This document shows, one piece after another, positions 1-9,225 of a stretch of 64,000 nucleotides of DNA. Origin of the DNA: Firmicutes bacterium TM09-10 (GTDB lineage Bacteria > Bacillota > Clostridia > Lachnospirales > Lachnospiraceae); the NCBI GenBank assembly GCA_003481005.1, contig QUKC01000002.1, positions 124,001 through 188,000 of the forward strand, read 5' to 3'. The notes below the pieces were generated by a model. The model made no database searches, was not told the origin of the DNA, and saw nothing but the letters and a program-made list of their open reading frames with translations. A program made the position numbers and the translations under genes. Within the stretch, counting starts at the first letter, position 1. Every line of letters starts with the position of its first letter.

Positions 1-63
1 CTTATCAACGCCGGCTTCCAGTGCTGCACGCGCTTCTGCGCCGTATTTAATTTCCTTTGCCAT
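1..63 (-). CDS. groEL: GroEL chaperonin, first 21 codons (cut by window edge)
   Basis: Only the N-terminus is in the window: it begins MAKEIKYGAEARAAL, the usual start of bacterial GroEL, the ATP-driven cytosolic folding chamber that works with GroES. An AGGAGG ribosome binding site lies at 74-79, 10 bases before the ATG. It follows groES by 31 bases in the same direction, the standard groESL operon, so it should share the CIRCE-controlled promoter further upstream. Confidence 0.95.
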   Translation of the reverse strand, partial: MAKEIKYGAEARAALEAGVDK

Positions 64-94
64 AATAAATCAGCCTCCTAATTCAAGTTTAAAC

Positions 95-382
95 TCACGC
101 TTCGATTACTGCCAGAATGTCTGACTGCTTTACAACGATATATTCTTCGTCATCCAGTTTCACATCAGTACCTGCGTACTTGGAGTAAATGACCTGATCG
201 CCAACCTTTACTTCCATTTTCACTTCTTTGCCGTCCACCACTCCGCCGGGGCCAACTGCAATGACTTCTGCCTGCTGGGGCTTCTCTTTATTCTGTCCGG
301 GAAGAACAATTCCGGATTTGGTTGTCTCTTCTGCAACCAGCTGCTTTAATACAACTCTGTCACCTAACGGTACTAACTTCAT
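95..382 (-). CDS. groES: GroES co-chaperonin
   Basis: A 95-residue protein, the normal GroES length. The opening MKLVPLGDRVVLK and the mobile loop EETTKSGIVLPG (about residues 18-29), which docks on GroEL, are diagnostic. It forms the heptameric lid of the GroEL chamber in the cytosol. A strong AGGAGG site precedes the ATG. It is the first gene of the groESL operon; the perfect CIRCE operator 46 bases upstream shows HrcA heat-shock control. Confidence 0.98.
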   Translation of the reverse strand: MKLVPLGDRVVLKQLVAEETTKSGIVLPGQNKEKPQQAEVIAVGPGGVVDGKEVKMEVKVGDQVIYSKYAGTDVKLDDEEYIVVKQSDILAVIEA

Positions 383-427
383 GATAACTGCCTCCTTATA
401 TGAAAATTCATACTTTCGTATTTACTG

Positions 428-454
428 TTAGCACTCATTTGTCCTGAGTGCTAA
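428..454. promoter_or_regulatory. CIRCE operator (HrcA binding site)
   Basis: TTAGCACTC, nine spacer bases, GAGTGCTAA: a perfect match to the CIRCE inverted repeat bound by the heat-shock repressor HrcA in Bacillota. It lies between the groES start and the predicted promoter, in the 5' leader, as is usual for groESL operons. Confidence 0.97.
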
Positions 455-465
455 ACACTATATGT

Positions 466-494
466 ATATTATGTTTCTTCGGTCGATTATGCAA
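466..494 (-). promoter_or_regulatory. Predicted sigma-A promoter of groESL
   Basis: Reading the minus strand, TTGCAT (489-494) is followed after 17 bases by TAATAT (466-471). Spacing and position just upstream of CIRCE fit a vegetative promoter repressed by HrcA. A TATAGT closer to CIRCE is an alternative -10. Confidence 0.6.
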
Positions 495-751
495 CACAGC
501 TGAGCGCCGTTCATGTTCTATTTTCTTTTATTTTCTTTTATTTTCTCGTTATTTCTTTCATTTTCATATCAGGTTTATGAAAGTAGAATTTCATACTTTT
601 TTTAGAATTCCACTCTGCCGCAGTAGGATCCCCACAGAGTATTTTGCATCGTATGGGCAATTTCATTTCTTATACACAAAAATTCTGTACACAAAAAGGC
701 ACATGCAAAAGCTGTTACCCTTTTCCATGCGCCCTGTATTTTCCATTCCTG
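495..751. other. Intergenic region without a recognised gene
   Basis: Lies between the groES promoter and the palindrome behind efp. It holds a pyrimidine-rich stretch at about 514-565 with TTTTCTTTTA repeated, and short open frames without ribosome binding sites. I see no supported gene or RNA. Confidence 0.5.
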
Positions 752-786
752 ACAACAGAATGTTCGCAGAACAAGCATTCTATTGT
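752..786 (+). repeat. 35-bp palindromic repeat, copy 1 (degenerate)
   Basis: Arms ACAACAGAATG and CATTCTATTGT around a GC-rich centre (GTTCGCAGAACAAG). It is the most diverged of eight copies in the window. It lies 78 bases behind the efp stop, between efp and groES. Confidence 0.7.
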
Positions 787-864
787 TTCAGATTTCGGAA
801 GCTGCTTCCTGTATAAAGAAGCTGCAGCCTGTCGATAAACCAGTCTGTCCAATATTGCCAGAAT

Positions 865-1422
865 TTATACTCTGGACAGATATTCACCGGTTCTGGTGTC
901 GATCTTGATGACATCGCCTTCGTTTACGAACAGCGGTACATAAACCTGTGCACCGGTCTCAACGGTAGCAGGCTTATTCGCGCCAGTAGCGGTATCGCCC
1001 TTGAAGCCAGGCTCGGTCTCAGTAATTGCCAGCTCTACGAACAGAGGGGGCTCCACTGCGAATACGCTGCCGTTATGAGAACAGATCTTGCAGACTTCAT
1101 TCTCTTTTACGAACTTCAGAGCATCGCCGATTGCATCCTGGTTCAGAGAGATCTGGTCATAGGTTTCCATATCCATGAAAGTATACAGATCGCCGTCGTT
1201 GTACAGGTACTGCATATCTCTTCTCTCGATACGGGCAGTAGGACATTTCTCAGTAGGACGGAAAGTCTTCTCAACAACACCGCCGCTCTTAATATTCTTT
1301 AACTTGGTTCTAACGAAAGCAGCGCCTTTACCAGGTTTAACGTGCTGGAACTCAATAATCTGGTAAATATTGCCCTCAAACTCAATGGTAACGCCGTTTC
1401 TGAAATCACCTGCAGAAATCAT
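865..1422 (-). CDS. efp: Elongation factor P
   Basis: A 185-residue protein with the three-domain EF-P layout. The loop [10 protein letters not shown] near residues 27-36 carries Lys32, the position that is post-translationally modified in many bacteria; the C-terminal domain ends GEYLSRV. EF-P binds the ribosome between the P and E sites and relieves stalling at consecutive prolines. AGGAGG lies 10 bases before the ATG. It stands alone with its own promoter at 1466-1494. No modification enzyme is in the window, so the kind of Lys32 modification cannot be told. Confidence 0.97.
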   Translation of the reverse strand: MISAGDFRNGVTIEFEGNIYQIIEFQHVKPGKGAAFVRTKLKNIKSGGVVEKTFRPTEKCPTARIERRDMQYLYNDGDLYTFMDMETYDQISLNQDAIGDALKFVKENEVCKICSHNGSVFAVEPPLFVELAITETEPGFKGDTATGANKPATVETGAQVYVPLFVNEGDVIKIDTRTGEYLSRV

Positions 1423-1465
1423 ATAAAATCTTCCTCCTAAATAATCACGGTTTCAATACTATACA

Positions 1466-1494
1466 AGTGTATCCTAAAAAACCTCATATTTCAA
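1466..1494 (-). promoter_or_regulatory. Predicted efp promoter
   Basis: TTGAAA (1489-1494), 17-base spacer, TACACT (1466-1471) on the minus strand. The -35 overlaps the stop codon of the upstream histidine kinase, so efp can be transcribed separately from it. Confidence 0.5.
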
Positions 1495-3029
1495 CTGTTT
1501 TTTTCAGAAATTGCAGGGGTAATCTCCGATTCTTCCCCGGCAAGCTCCAGTTCAAACCAGAACCTAACGCCGTTTTCGTAATTAATTACGCCGTATTTCT
1601 GGTTCATCGACTCCATAATTGCCTTGACGATCGACAGTCCGATACCGCTTCCGCCGTATTCCCTCGTTCTCGCCTTGTCCACCTTGTAAAACTTCTCCCA
1701 CAGATGCGGCAGAGAATCCTCCGGGATCGGCATACCGGTATTGAACACCGAAACTCTGGCGTGCCCGTCCATTTCCTCGATCTTTACCTCGATAACCTTT
1801 TCTTTTTCACAATGGTTGACCGCATTGGAAAAATAGTTCATCAGAACTTCTTCGATCTTGAATTCATCGCCCCAGACATAGATCTCCTTCGTCTGATCCA
1901 TATGGACGGAAATGCCGTTCTGCTTCGCAAGAAGATCTGCGGACTGCAGATAGTTGTGCACGAGTGCCGTAATATCAAAGCGCTCCATCGAAACAACGTC
2001 GTTGCCGGCTTCGAGCTGGTTGAGCGTCAGAAGCTTTTTGACCATGTTGTTCATCTTCGCCGCTTCGTCCACAATGACGTCGCAGTAAAATTTCCGGCTC
2101 TCCGGATCGGAATTGACGTCCTCCAAAAGTCCCTCTGCATAGCCCTGGATCAGTGCGATCGGCGTTTTTAACTCATGGGAAACGTTCGACAGAAACTCCC
2201 GACGCATCTGGTCGATCTCTTCTTTTTTCTGGATGTCCTTTTTTAATTCATTGTTCGCCGTTTTCAACTCTGAAATCGTATGCTCCAGCGTATCGGAAAG
2301 CTGATTGATATTCTCGCCGAGAATGCCGATTTCATTTTTGCTGTTTCCGCTGTAACGGGCTTCAAAATCCAGATGGCACATCCGTTCCGAAATGTCCGCC
2401 AGCTGCAGAATCGGCGTCGTCACCCTGCGGGAAACAATCCAGATCACAATACCGCTGATAATTGCTGAGAAAATACCGACGCTTGCAAGGAACGTATTCG
2501 CAATTTTCGCGCTGTCCCGGATTCCTTCCAGCGCACTTCTTACTATAAAAAAGTATCCGCCCGTCAGAATGCCCCAGCTTTCTATATATTCCATTTGCGC
2601 CCGACTGTCTGAAACGCGTGCGACAATATAATTATTGCCGTTTTCCATAATCTCGTACTTCTCGCCGCTTAGTGCAAACAGATGCTGTAAAAGCTGCTGC
2701 TTCAAAAATTCAGAACCGCCGCCGGAGTCCGCAACCACCTCGGAATTCGCATTAAGCACGAGCAGAGACAAATTATACTTCGAGCACTGCTGCTGGAGAG
2801 AAAGCTGATATTCGTCCGTATCAATCTCGCCGTTTGCAACCGCCTCTCCCAGTTCCTCATACATCCGCATCAGAACTGCTTTTTTATTCGAGATATAATA
2901 TTTCTGCAAAAAACCGCTGTTTAAAAACCAGCAAAGCAGAATCGTCCCCGCCATCAAACCGATAAAAATCCCTGCAAACTGTTTGCGAATGGACGTCCGT
3001 TTTGCGGTCTTTTTCTCTTTTTTATGCAT
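1491..3029 (-). CDS. Membrane sensor histidine kinase
   Basis: 512 residues. Transmembrane segments at about 20-40 and 178-200 enclose an extracytoplasmic sensor of about 140 residues; a HAMP linker (about 200-255) leads to the HisKA helix with phospho-acceptor His285 in SHELKTP, then the HATPase domain with N-box NYFSNAVNHC and G-box YGGSGIGLSI. It autophosphorylates in response to an unknown outside signal and passes phosphate to the regulator encoded just upstream. The start codon overlaps the regulator's stop by 8 bases and has no ribosome binding site of its own, so translation is coupled. Confidence 0.93.
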   Translation of the reverse strand: MHKKEKKTAKRTSIRKQFAGIFIGLMAGTILLCWFLNSGFLQKYYISNKKAVLMRMYEELGEAVANGEIDTDEYQLSLQQQCSKYNLSLLVLNANSEVVADSGGGSEFLKQQLLQHLFALSGEKYEIMENGNNYIVARVSDSRAQMEYIESWGILTGGYFFIVRSALEGIRDSAKIANTFLASVGIFSAIISGIVIWIVSRRVTTPILQLADISERMCHLDFEARYSGNSKNEIGILGENINQLSDTLEHTISELKTANNELKKDIQKKEEIDQMRREFLSNVSHELKTPIALIQGYAEGLLEDVNSDPESRKFYCDVIVDEAAKMNNMVKKLLTLNQLEAGNDVVSMERFDITALVHNYLQSADLLAKQNGISVHMDQTKEIYVWGDEFKIEEVLMNYFSNAVNHCEKEKVIEVKIEEMDGHARVSVFNTGMPIPEDSLPHLWEKFYKVDKARTREYGGSGIGLSIVKAIMESMNQKYGVINYENGVRFWFELELAGEESEITPAISEKNS

Positions 3030-3699
3030 CGAGCTTATACCCCATTCCCCAGATGGTCTTGATCAGTTCGCCTTTATCGCCCAGCTTGCTGCGCAGCTTT
3101 TTTACATGCGTGTCAATCGTACGGGCATCGCCGAAATAGTCATAATTCCATACGTTATTCAGTATCTTTTCTCTCGAAAGAGCGATTCCTCTGTTTTCCA
3201 TAAAATAAGTCAGCAGTTCAAATTCCTTATAGCTTAAATCGACGCTTCTGCCGTCGATCTCCACCATATGCGCCGCCTTGTCCAGATGGATTCCTCCAAC
3301 GTCCAGTACCTCATTTTCCTGTGCGCTTTTACCGGTGCGGCGCAGAATCGCCTCTACTCTCGCCACCAGAATCTTCGGGCTGAAGGGCTTGGAAATATAT
3401 TCATCCACGCCCAGATCAAAGCCCTGCAGTTCATCCTTTTCATCGCTTCTCGCCGTCAGCATGATAATCGGCACTTTAGAATAGGATCTGATCTCCCGGC
3501 ATACCTGCCAGCCGTCCATCTTCGGCATCATCACATCCAGAATCATCAGCGCAATATCCTGATGGGCAAAAAAGACATCCAGTGCCTCGCTTCCGTCTCC
3601 TGCTTCCAGTACCTCAAAATTTTCTCTCTGTAAAAAGTCTTTTACGAGTTTGCGCATTCTGTTCTCATCGTCTACCACAAGAATCTTCTGTCTGTCCAT
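3022..3699 (-). CDS. OmpR/PhoB-family response regulator
   Basis: 225 residues: receiver domain (1-120) with acidic pair DD at 10-11 and phospho-acceptor Asp55 in LMILDVMMP, and conserved Lys in YISKPFS; winged-helix DNA-binding domain (about 130-225) ending KTIWGMGYKL. It is the first gene of a regulator-kinase operon with the kinase at 1491-3029. An extended -10-like TGCTACACT lies upstream near 3752-3760. The target genes are not evident; the neighbouring MATE exporter is separated by a terminator. Confidence 0.94.
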   Translation of the reverse strand: MDRQKILVVDDENRMRKLVKDFLQRENFEVLEAGDGSEALDVFFAHQDIALMILDVMMPKMDGWQVCREIRSYSKVPIIMLTARSDEKDELQGFDLGVDEYISKPFSPKILVARVEAILRRTGKSAQENEVLDVGGIHLDKAAHMVEIDGRSVDLSYKEFELLTYFMENRGIALSREKILNNVWNYDYFGDARTIDTHVKKLRSKLGDKGELIKTIWGMGYKLDA

Positions 3700-3800
3700 A
3701 TATCCTCCTCATCTGCCGCAGCGCGGCAACCGTCATCTCTCATCTATCCGCAGTGTAGCAGAAAAATATGTCAGAAATGTGAACTTGTGATGCCAGGGGC

Positions 3801-3852
3801 AAAAAGTCAGAAATCCGATGTAAGCTTGCTTACAGGAGGTTTTCTGACCTTT
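3801..3852 (-). terminator. Intrinsic terminator behind the MATE gene
   Basis: On the minus strand AAAGGTCAGAAA pairs with TTTCTGACTTTTT around an inner GTAAGC/GCTTAC hairpin, ending in a T5 run, 22 bases behind the MATE stop codon. Confidence 0.75.
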
Positions 3853-3873
3853 GTTCCGGCATTACCAAACCGC

Positions 3874-5229
3874 TTACAAATGCTCCCGTTTCCCAGCAAA
3901 GAAATCTTCCACCCGTCTCATGACATACAGATACGCCGGAATCAGGAACAGATCTGCAAACAGCCATGCCAGCGGGTTTGCAACGCACGCGCCCAGAAAT
4001 CCGAACACCGGAACAAGCACGAAGCCTGCCATACCACGGGCGATCATTTCGCTCACTCCGGAAAAAATTGCCAGCGTGCTGAAGCCGATTCCCTGAATCA
4101 GGAAGCGGACATTGTTGACCAGAATCAGGAACGTATAGCTTCCGCTGTTAATCAGAAGCATCTGCTGAATCCGGTTCATCAGCTCCGGATCGGTTCCGTC
4201 CACAAACAAAAGTGCCATATACTTACCGGCAGCTGCCAGGATACCGAATGCGATAAGTGCATACGCGATTCCGTAAATATTTGCCATCCGAAGTCCTTCA
4301 CGGATTCGCTTCGGCTTCTTCGCGCCCATATTCTGCCCTGCCCAGGTCGCCATCGTCGCACCCAGCGCATCGGACGGGCAGACGAAAAATCCGCTGATTC
4401 TCCCGGATGCCGTAACCGCTGCAACCGCAGTGGAACCGAGCGTATTGACCGCGCTCTGCAAAATAACGCTGCCGATCGCCGTAACGGAATACTGCAATCC
4501 CATCGGAACACCCATTCCTGCCAGACGAAGCATCAGTTCCGGGTCAGCCTTTCCTTCTGTTCCCTGCATCCGCAAAATCTCGTATTTATGGATCATATAG
4601 ACCAGACAGCAGATACCGGAAATTGCCTGAGAAATCACGGTTGCCAGCGCTGCGCCCGCAACACCCATTTTCAGTACCAGAATACAGAACAGATCGAGTA
4701 CAATATTTAACAGTGCCGACATCACCAGAAAATAAACCGGTGTTTTGGAATCTCCCATCGCACGGATAATCGCTGAAGTCAGATTGTAGAGAATTGTCAC
4801 CGGAATTCCCGCAAAAATGATGACGATATACATCCATGCATCGTCGATGATATTTTCCGGTGTCCGCATCCACTGCAGGATATTTCTGCACAGAAGCACC
4901 GTCACGATCGTGAGCACCACTGCAAAGATCACAGATACCCATGCACTGTTGGCTACACAGCGGCGCATTCCGCTCTCGTCCTTTGCTCCAAACCTCTGCG
5001 CAATCGGAATAGCAAAACCGCTGCAGATTCCCATACAGAACCCGATAATCAAAAAGTTGATCGAGCCGGTGGAGCCTACCGCCGCCAGCTGATCCACGCC
5101 CAGAAACTTTCCAACGATCGCAGTATCCACCAGACTGTAAAACTGCTGGAATAAATTTCCCAGTAAAAGAGGGATGGCAAATTCCAGAATCAGTCTTCCG
5201 GGCTTGCCTTCTGTCATATCCTTTACCAT
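3874..5229 (-). CDS. MATE-family multidrug/cation antiporter
   Basis: 451 residues with about 12 transmembrane helices in two repeated six-helix halves, the usual size of the MatE superfamily. The N-terminus (GRLILEFAIPLLLGNLFQQFY) and the repeat QRFGAKDESG/QNMGAKKPKR, one in each half, are typical. It exports organic cations or drugs using a Na+ or H+ gradient; substrate unknown. The start at 5229 has GGGG seven bases upstream. It appears monocistronic, with a terminator close behind the stop. Confidence 0.93.
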   Translation of the reverse strand: MVKDMTEGKPGRLILEFAIPLLLGNLFQQFYSLVDTAIVGKFLGVDQLAAVGSTGSINFLIIGFCMGICSGFAIPIAQRFGAKDESGMRRCVANSAWVSVIFAVVLTIVTVLLCRNILQWMRTPENIIDDAWMYIVIIFAGIPVTILYNLTSAIIRAMGDSKTPVYFLVMSALLNIVLDLFCILVLKMGVAGAALATVISQAISGICCLVYMIHKYEILRMQGTEGKADPELMLRLAGMGVPMGLQYSVTAIGSVILQSAVNTLGSTAVAAVTASGRISGFFVCPSDALGATMATWAGQNMGAKKPKRIREGLRMANIYGIAYALIAFGILAAAGKYMALLFVDGTDPELMNRIQQMLLINSGSYTFLILVNNVRFLIQGIGFSTLAIFSGVSEMIARGMAGFVLVPVFGFLGACVANPLAWLFADLFLIPAYLYVMRRVEDFFAGKREHL

Positions 5230-5374
5230 AAAAAATCCCCTTCCCTTTGTAAATTACTCTGTGTAGTATATACCACAGACAATTTCAAAAGCAATGGGGA
5301 TTTTTGCATTTTACATGTAAAAAAATGATCCTTCTATTTTGTGGCACCAAACGGCGCTGCACATTGGTTACACG

Positions 5375-5890
5375 TCATGATCCAATCCGTTTCCAGACCT
5401 GTACCGCAAAATCTGCTGCCGCTGCCTCATCTGCCCGATCCGGATGCAGCATCGCCCGGTCGAAATTTCGGATCATAGCCTGAATCTGTTCGGTATTTTG
5501 TCCGCTCTTTGCCATTTCCTCGTAGCGTCTGCGCACCTGAATCGGCATCTTACCCTGGCATAGAAATGCATCCATATATTCATTATCTTCCGGAATCCAT
5601 GTCTTTACCCGGTCGATCACCTTCTGGTAATAGGCAGGATCGTTTCCCATCCCGCAGGTTCCGAACAGGGCGATCTTTTTGCCATGCAGACCTGAAAGCA
5701 GTTCTACTGTCTTTTCGTCACAGTCGCCTCGATCCACCCAAAAACCGACAAAATAAAGCTCTGCGTCCTTTTCCCGATATTCGTCAATATTTTTTAAGTC
5801 CTTGGAATCGCCAGGAATCGCCGCAAAAATCTGTGTTGCAAGCTTTCTGGTATTTCCTGTCTGACTGGAGTAAATCACAATTGTCTGCAT
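5375..5890 (-). CDS. Flavodoxin-domain protein, BilS-like
   Basis: 171 residues. The FMN phosphate loop is YSSQTGNTRKLA (8-19), followed by features such as YFVGFWVDRGDCDEKT and LFGTCGMGNDPAYY. This resembles the flavodoxin family that includes BilS, an electron-transfer partner of gut bilirubin reductase BilR. No bilR is in the window, so a role with another reductase is equally possible. GGAGATACTTT before the ATG is the ribosome binding site, directly behind a 35-bp palindrome. It may be cotranscribed with the J-domain trio upstream. Confidence 0.7.
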   Translation of the reverse strand: MQTIVIYSSQTGNTRKLATQIFAAIPGDSKDLKNIDEYREKDAELYFVGFWVDRGDCDEKTVELLSGLHGKKIALFGTCGMGNDPAYYQKVIDRVKTWIPEDNEYMDAFLCQGKMPIQVRRRYEEMAKSGQNTEQIQAMIRNFDRAMLHPDRADEAAAADFAVQVWKRIGS

Positions 5891-5908
5891 AAAGTATCTC
5901 CTTTCTCA

Positions 5909-5942
5909 ACAATAGAATGCACGCTCTGCAGCATTCTATTGT
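5909..5942 (-). repeat. 35-bp palindromic repeat, copy 2
   Basis: Arms ACAATAGAATGC and GCATTCTATTGT, 34 bases (one base short in the centre). It fills the gap between the J-domain gene and the flavodoxin gene; the J-domain stop codon TGA comes from the repeat's flank (TTATGACAATAG on the coding strand). Confidence 0.85.
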
Positions 5943-6736
5943 CATAAATGATATCCTGCCGGCATACCGCCGCAGCATAATCCCCCGCCTCCACAGCAGA
6001 GGTTGCAGATCAGGTTTGCCAGACACAGCTTCCAGCAAAATCCGCTGCCACTGGATACCGGCATTCCACCATACTGCGTCTGTCGTCCGGTATACCAGCT
6101 GCCGCCGGACTCCATCCGCTGCCGCCAGCCTGCGTATTCTGCGTTCTGCGGTTCCATCTCCGTCGCCTTTTTCGCCTGTTCCAGCGCCGCCGCATTATTT
6201 CCAAGTCCCTGATTTGCGATGGAGCTGTAATAATACCACTGCGCGCTGTGCTGTAGAATATTGTTCAGCACATTCAACGCTTCTTTATAATGTCCACTGC
6301 TGATATAGTTAAGCGCAGCCCTGAAATAAACGGATTCTTCGTCGTCCGCACCGGCGTTTGACCGTCCATAGCCATTCTGTCCATAGCCGCCCGCCGAACC
6401 GAAGCCGCCAAAACCAAAGCCGCCGAAAAAATCATCGAACTCGCCAAAATCACTATAACCTCCGTAGCCATTCTGTGCATTCCCGCCATTTCCATAGCCG
6501 TTGTTCCCGTAGCCATAGCCCTGATTGCCGTAAGGGCTGCTGCCCTGCTCGCGCTGCTTCATGATCTGCTGGTATGCCTGCTGGATTTCTTTAAATTTTT
6601 CTTCCGCCTGTGCCTTGTTCGGATTGTTGATATTGGCATCCGGATGATACATCCGGCTCAGTTTCCGATATGCCTTTTTGATTTCTTCCTCCGACGCATC
6701 CTGAGACACGCCAAGTACCTGATAAGGGTCACGCAT
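5942..6736 (-). CDS. J-domain protein with Gly/Tyr-rich linker, TPR-like region and Cys-rich tail
   Basis: 264 residues. The J domain covers 1-65 with HPD at 31-33, so it can stimulate an Hsp70 ATPase. Then comes a low-complexity Gly/Tyr/Asn/Phe linker (about 70-128), a helical region with tetratricopeptide character (about 133-215; [35 protein letters not shown]), and a tail with two CC pairs in [11 protein letters not shown] that could bind metal or anchor to a membrane. It lacks the DnaJ zinc finger and is not a canonical DnaJ. Its start overlaps the DUF5685 gene by 8 bases, so the two are translationally coupled. Function unknown. Confidence 0.85.
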   Translation of the reverse strand: MRDPYQVLGVSQDASEEEIKKAYRKLSRMYHPDANINNPNKAQAEEKFKEIQQAYQQIMKQREQGSSPYGNQGYGYGNNGYGNGGNAQNGYGGYSDFGEFDDFFGGFGFGGFGSAGGYGQNGYGRSNAGADDEESVYFRAALNYISSGHYKEALNVLNNILQHSAQWYYYSSIANQGLGNNAAALEQAKKATEMEPQNAEYAGWRQRMESGGSWYTGRQTQYGGMPVSSGSGFCWKLCLANLICNLCCGGGGLCCGGMPAGYHL

Positions 6737-7574
6737 CCTTTTGTTTCCTCTTTTTCTGTATCATCTCATAACGGCACCATACGCCGGAATACAGGATGTT
6801 GCGTAAAATTTCCGCATGATCCAGTATCGGGAGCTTTTCAAATATTCTGGAGCACTCCGCCATCATCATCTGCAGAATCTGATAGGCTTCCTGTTCGAAT
6901 GCTTCGTCATCGGAAAGCTTCTTCCTGCGCAGTAAAAATACGTTATAATTGCCGTCTTTTTCGTCCTTTTCCATATCCTCGTAGGCATCCATCAGATAAA
7001 TAAACTTTCCGAGGAAAAATCCCATCCTGCGCAGGTCGTCTTCCCATTCGTCCTTCCGACAGGCGAGGATTTCGCCCATAATTTCGCCAAAACAGCCGCT
7101 CGCCAGATCCACGTCAGGCTCCTGCGCCTTTTCGTACAGATGGATGTGCTCCAACAAGGTATAAATATGCTCCGCTTTCTCCGGATAGCGCGCTTCCACC
7201 ATTTTGTCACGGCCGCGCAGCGCTGCCGCCCGCAGACGCCCTTTCCATTTGCGTTCGTCCGTCCAGTCGTCCAGACATTTATAATAAGACAATAATAGAT
7301 TCATATCCGCCGCGTAATCGGTAAACACGCTCCGACTCGTCGCATGCGCTTCAAACGGATGTGCCACGCATTTGCAGGTGGAGCTTTCCACCGGCTCGTC
7401 ATACAGCGCAGACAAAAGCAGCGCAACAAACGTCATGTCGTAGCTTAACGTCAGCTGTCCGCGTCTGCCGAAACGTTCTTTCAGGCTCTGGCAAAGCCCG
7501 CAATAATAGGACTGATATACGTCAAATTCCCGAAATTTCAATTCTTGCTTATTTACGATAATATATCCAAACAT
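6729..7574 (-). CDS. DUF5685 family protein
   Basis: 281 residues, opening [18 protein letters not shown] and carrying [14 protein letters not shown], the start I associate with DUF5685; mostly helical, with paired Cys at the N-terminus and acidic patches ([16 protein letters not shown]) reminiscent of helical-bundle enzymes. No function is established for the family that I know of. It sits between a Zn-ribbon membrane protein and a J-domain protein, with a 7-base gap on one side and an 8-base overlap on the other, so the three are surely made together. Confidence 0.75.
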   Translation of the reverse strand: MFGYIIVNKQELKFREFDVYQSYYCGLCQSLKERFGRRGQLTLSYDMTFVALLLSALYDEPVESSTCKCVAHPFEAHATSRSVFTDYAADMNLLLSYYKCLDDWTDERKWKGRLRAAALRGRDKMVEARYPEKAEHIYTLLEHIHLYEKAQEPDVDLASGCFGEIMGEILACRKDEWEDDLRRMGFFLGKFIYLMDAYEDMEKDEKDGNYNVFLLRRKKLSDDEAFEQEAYQILQMMMAECSRIFEKLPILDHAEILRNILYSGVWCRYEMIQKKRKQKDA

Positions 7575-7581
7575 AGGCTTC

Positions 7582-7989
7582 TTAACTCTTCTTTACAAAT
7601 CTGGTATTGCATTTAGGACAGCGGATTTCGATTTTGCCGTGCCCCCTGGGCACACGGATTTTCTGTTTGCAGCCAGGGCATCTGTAAATATGGTAAATTT
7701 TGCGCTGTGCAAGCTGGGATTTCCAGGAAGCAAGCTTTCTCCGGATTCCAGCCGTCATCTTCAGATATTTCTGGTTTTCCGCGTAGCGCTTTGAAATATT
7801 TTTGGAAAACATCCGAAAATAATTGTAGACGATTCCGATCACCGCCAGCAAGAACCATGCCTGATTTCTGGAAAACAGGGAAATGATCAGAAACACCATG
7901 CTGACTGCCGAAAGCATCTGTCCCATCTGATCTGCCCCGTAGCGTCCCTGCATAAACTGCATCATTTTATTTTTCCAATTGTTTTTCAT
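7582..7989 (-). CDS. Small membrane protein with C-terminal zinc ribbon
   Basis: 135 residues from the ATG at 7989, preceded by AGAGGCAGC. Two close hydrophobic helices (about 23-40 and 46-64) are followed by a basic stretch and a CPGC...CPKC zinc ribbon (about 104-130; YRCPGCKQKIRVPRG). The ribbon resembles those in the DUF2614-like and zf-ribbon families. First gene of the DUF5685/J-domain trio. Function unknown. Confidence 0.7.
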   Translation of the reverse strand: MKNNWKNKMMQFMQGRYGADQMGQMLSAVSMVFLIISLFSRNQAWFLLAVIGIVYNYFRMFSKNISKRYAENQKYLKMTAGIRRKLASWKSQLAQRKIYHIYRCPGCKQKIRVPRGHGKIEIRCPKCNTRFVKKS

Positions 7990-8041
7990 GCTGCCTCTCA
8001 TTCCGCCGCCGGTTTGCGGCTTTCTCTTCTGATACCAGTCT

Positions 8042-8069
8042 ATCTTACTGCATTCCGCCCAAAATGCAA
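8042..8069 (-). promoter_or_regulatory. Possible promoter of the Zn-ribbon/DUF5685/J-domain operon
   Basis: TTGCAT (8064-8069), 16-base spacer, TAAGAT (8042-8047) on the minus strand, 52 bases upstream of the first start codon. Matches are partial. Confidence 0.4.
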
Positions 8070-8225
8070 TATACCAGTCGGGAATTAAATATTAAAAAAG
8101 GATAAACTTTCCTTCGACATCCCGTTTTCCACAATGCTGCGCACCGCCCATCCTCAGTTAACATACGCCGCGCGCTGCACTTTCCCTGCACAGAAAAACT
8201 GGCTGCCGCCCCACAGCGTCGCCCG

Positions 8226-9098
8226 TTACATTTCCCCCAGCATGGAAAACAACAGCGCAGTCCCGGCGCCCGCCGCCAGACAAATCAGGCTCACTGCCGA
8301 TGTTTCCGGATTTCCAAACGCAGAAAACGGCACAATCGCCAGCGTCGCCGCTAAAACAATCCCGATGATCCCATGAAACACGACCGAGTAATGCCGTTCC
8401 AAAAGCCGCGTGATCTGTTTTGCCAGAAGCACCATCGTCACACCTGCGCTCAGTACCGCCGGAACAACCGCAGGCAGGTACACTGCTCCGACGTCTTCCA
8501 TAAATGGCGTATAGAGCCCGAGCGGCATCAAAAGCGCAGAAAAACTCATTCCGGGCGCAATGATGCTGAGCGCCACGCAAAAGCCGCAGAACAGATTTCC
8601 AAAAAGTCCCTGCGGAATCGAAACGCTGATCCGGCGCAGGAGACCCAAAAGGATCAGCACCGTAAAAAACGCCTCCGCCAGCGCATACAGATCCCACCTG
8701 CTCCTTCCTTTTTCTCCTGCCTCCCGAAACATCGACGGCAGCATTCCGACGATCAGCCCGACAAACAGGCACACCGACAAAACTTCATAGCGTGTCAGGA
8801 AAAATCCGATCGCACGCGCAGAGAGCAAAAATCCGCCCGCTGCCCCCAAAAGCACCGGAAGCAAAAGTCTGCCGTATTGTGAAAGCGCCTCCCTAGGGTT
8901 TGACAAAAATGCCATAATCGGTTCGTAAATGCCAAACACTACGCTTAAAACACCGCCTGAAATTCCCGGAAGCACTGCCCCGATCCCGATCATCGCGCCC
9001 TGCAGCAGATGCAGCACAAATTTTTGCAGCTCCGATCGGTCTGTCAAACTGCGACGGCACTCCGGATTGCTTTTCTCTACGCCTTTCTTTTTTATCAT
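8226..9098 (-). CDS. DUF368 polytopic membrane protein
   Basis: 290 residues from the ATG at 9098, preceded by AGGAGG. About eight hydrophobic segments; the conserved GAMIGIGAVLPGISGGVLSVVFGIYEP near residues 35-61 and the related APGMSFSALLMPLGLY in the second half are the DUF368 signature repeats. Members have been linked to undecaprenyl-phosphate lipid carrier recycling at the membrane (PopT), which I treat as a family-level inference. No neighbour supports a specific role. Confidence 0.85.
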   Translation of the reverse strand: MIKKKGVEKSNPECRRSLTDRSELQKFVLHLLQGAMIGIGAVLPGISGGVLSVVFGIYEPIMAFLSNPREALSQYGRLLLPVLLGAAGGFLLSARAIGFFLTRYEVLSVCLFVGLIVGMLPSMFREAGEKGRSRWDLYALAEAFFTVLILLGLLRRISVSIPQGLFGNLFCGFCVALSIIAPGMSFSALLMPLGLYTPFMEDVGAVYLPAVVPAVLSAGVTMVLLAKQITRLLERHYSVVFHGIIGIVLAATLAIVPFSAFGNPETSAVSLICLAAGAGTALLFSMLGEM

Positions 9099-9225
9099 CT
9101 GACCTCCTGATCCGTACAAACAATTCTTGCTGGAACGTTACAAGTTCACACGCAGCATTTCATTCGTAATATTATTTTATGGGGAAAAAGGTATAAATAT
9201 GCGCTAAATCGAAGCAGCAAAGGCA

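Noticed and set aside
3787..4710. A 307-codon open frame on the plus strand opposite the MATE gene
   Set aside because: Translation is His/Gln/Arg-rich with no domain or ribosome binding site; it is the complement of a well-supported MATE gene.
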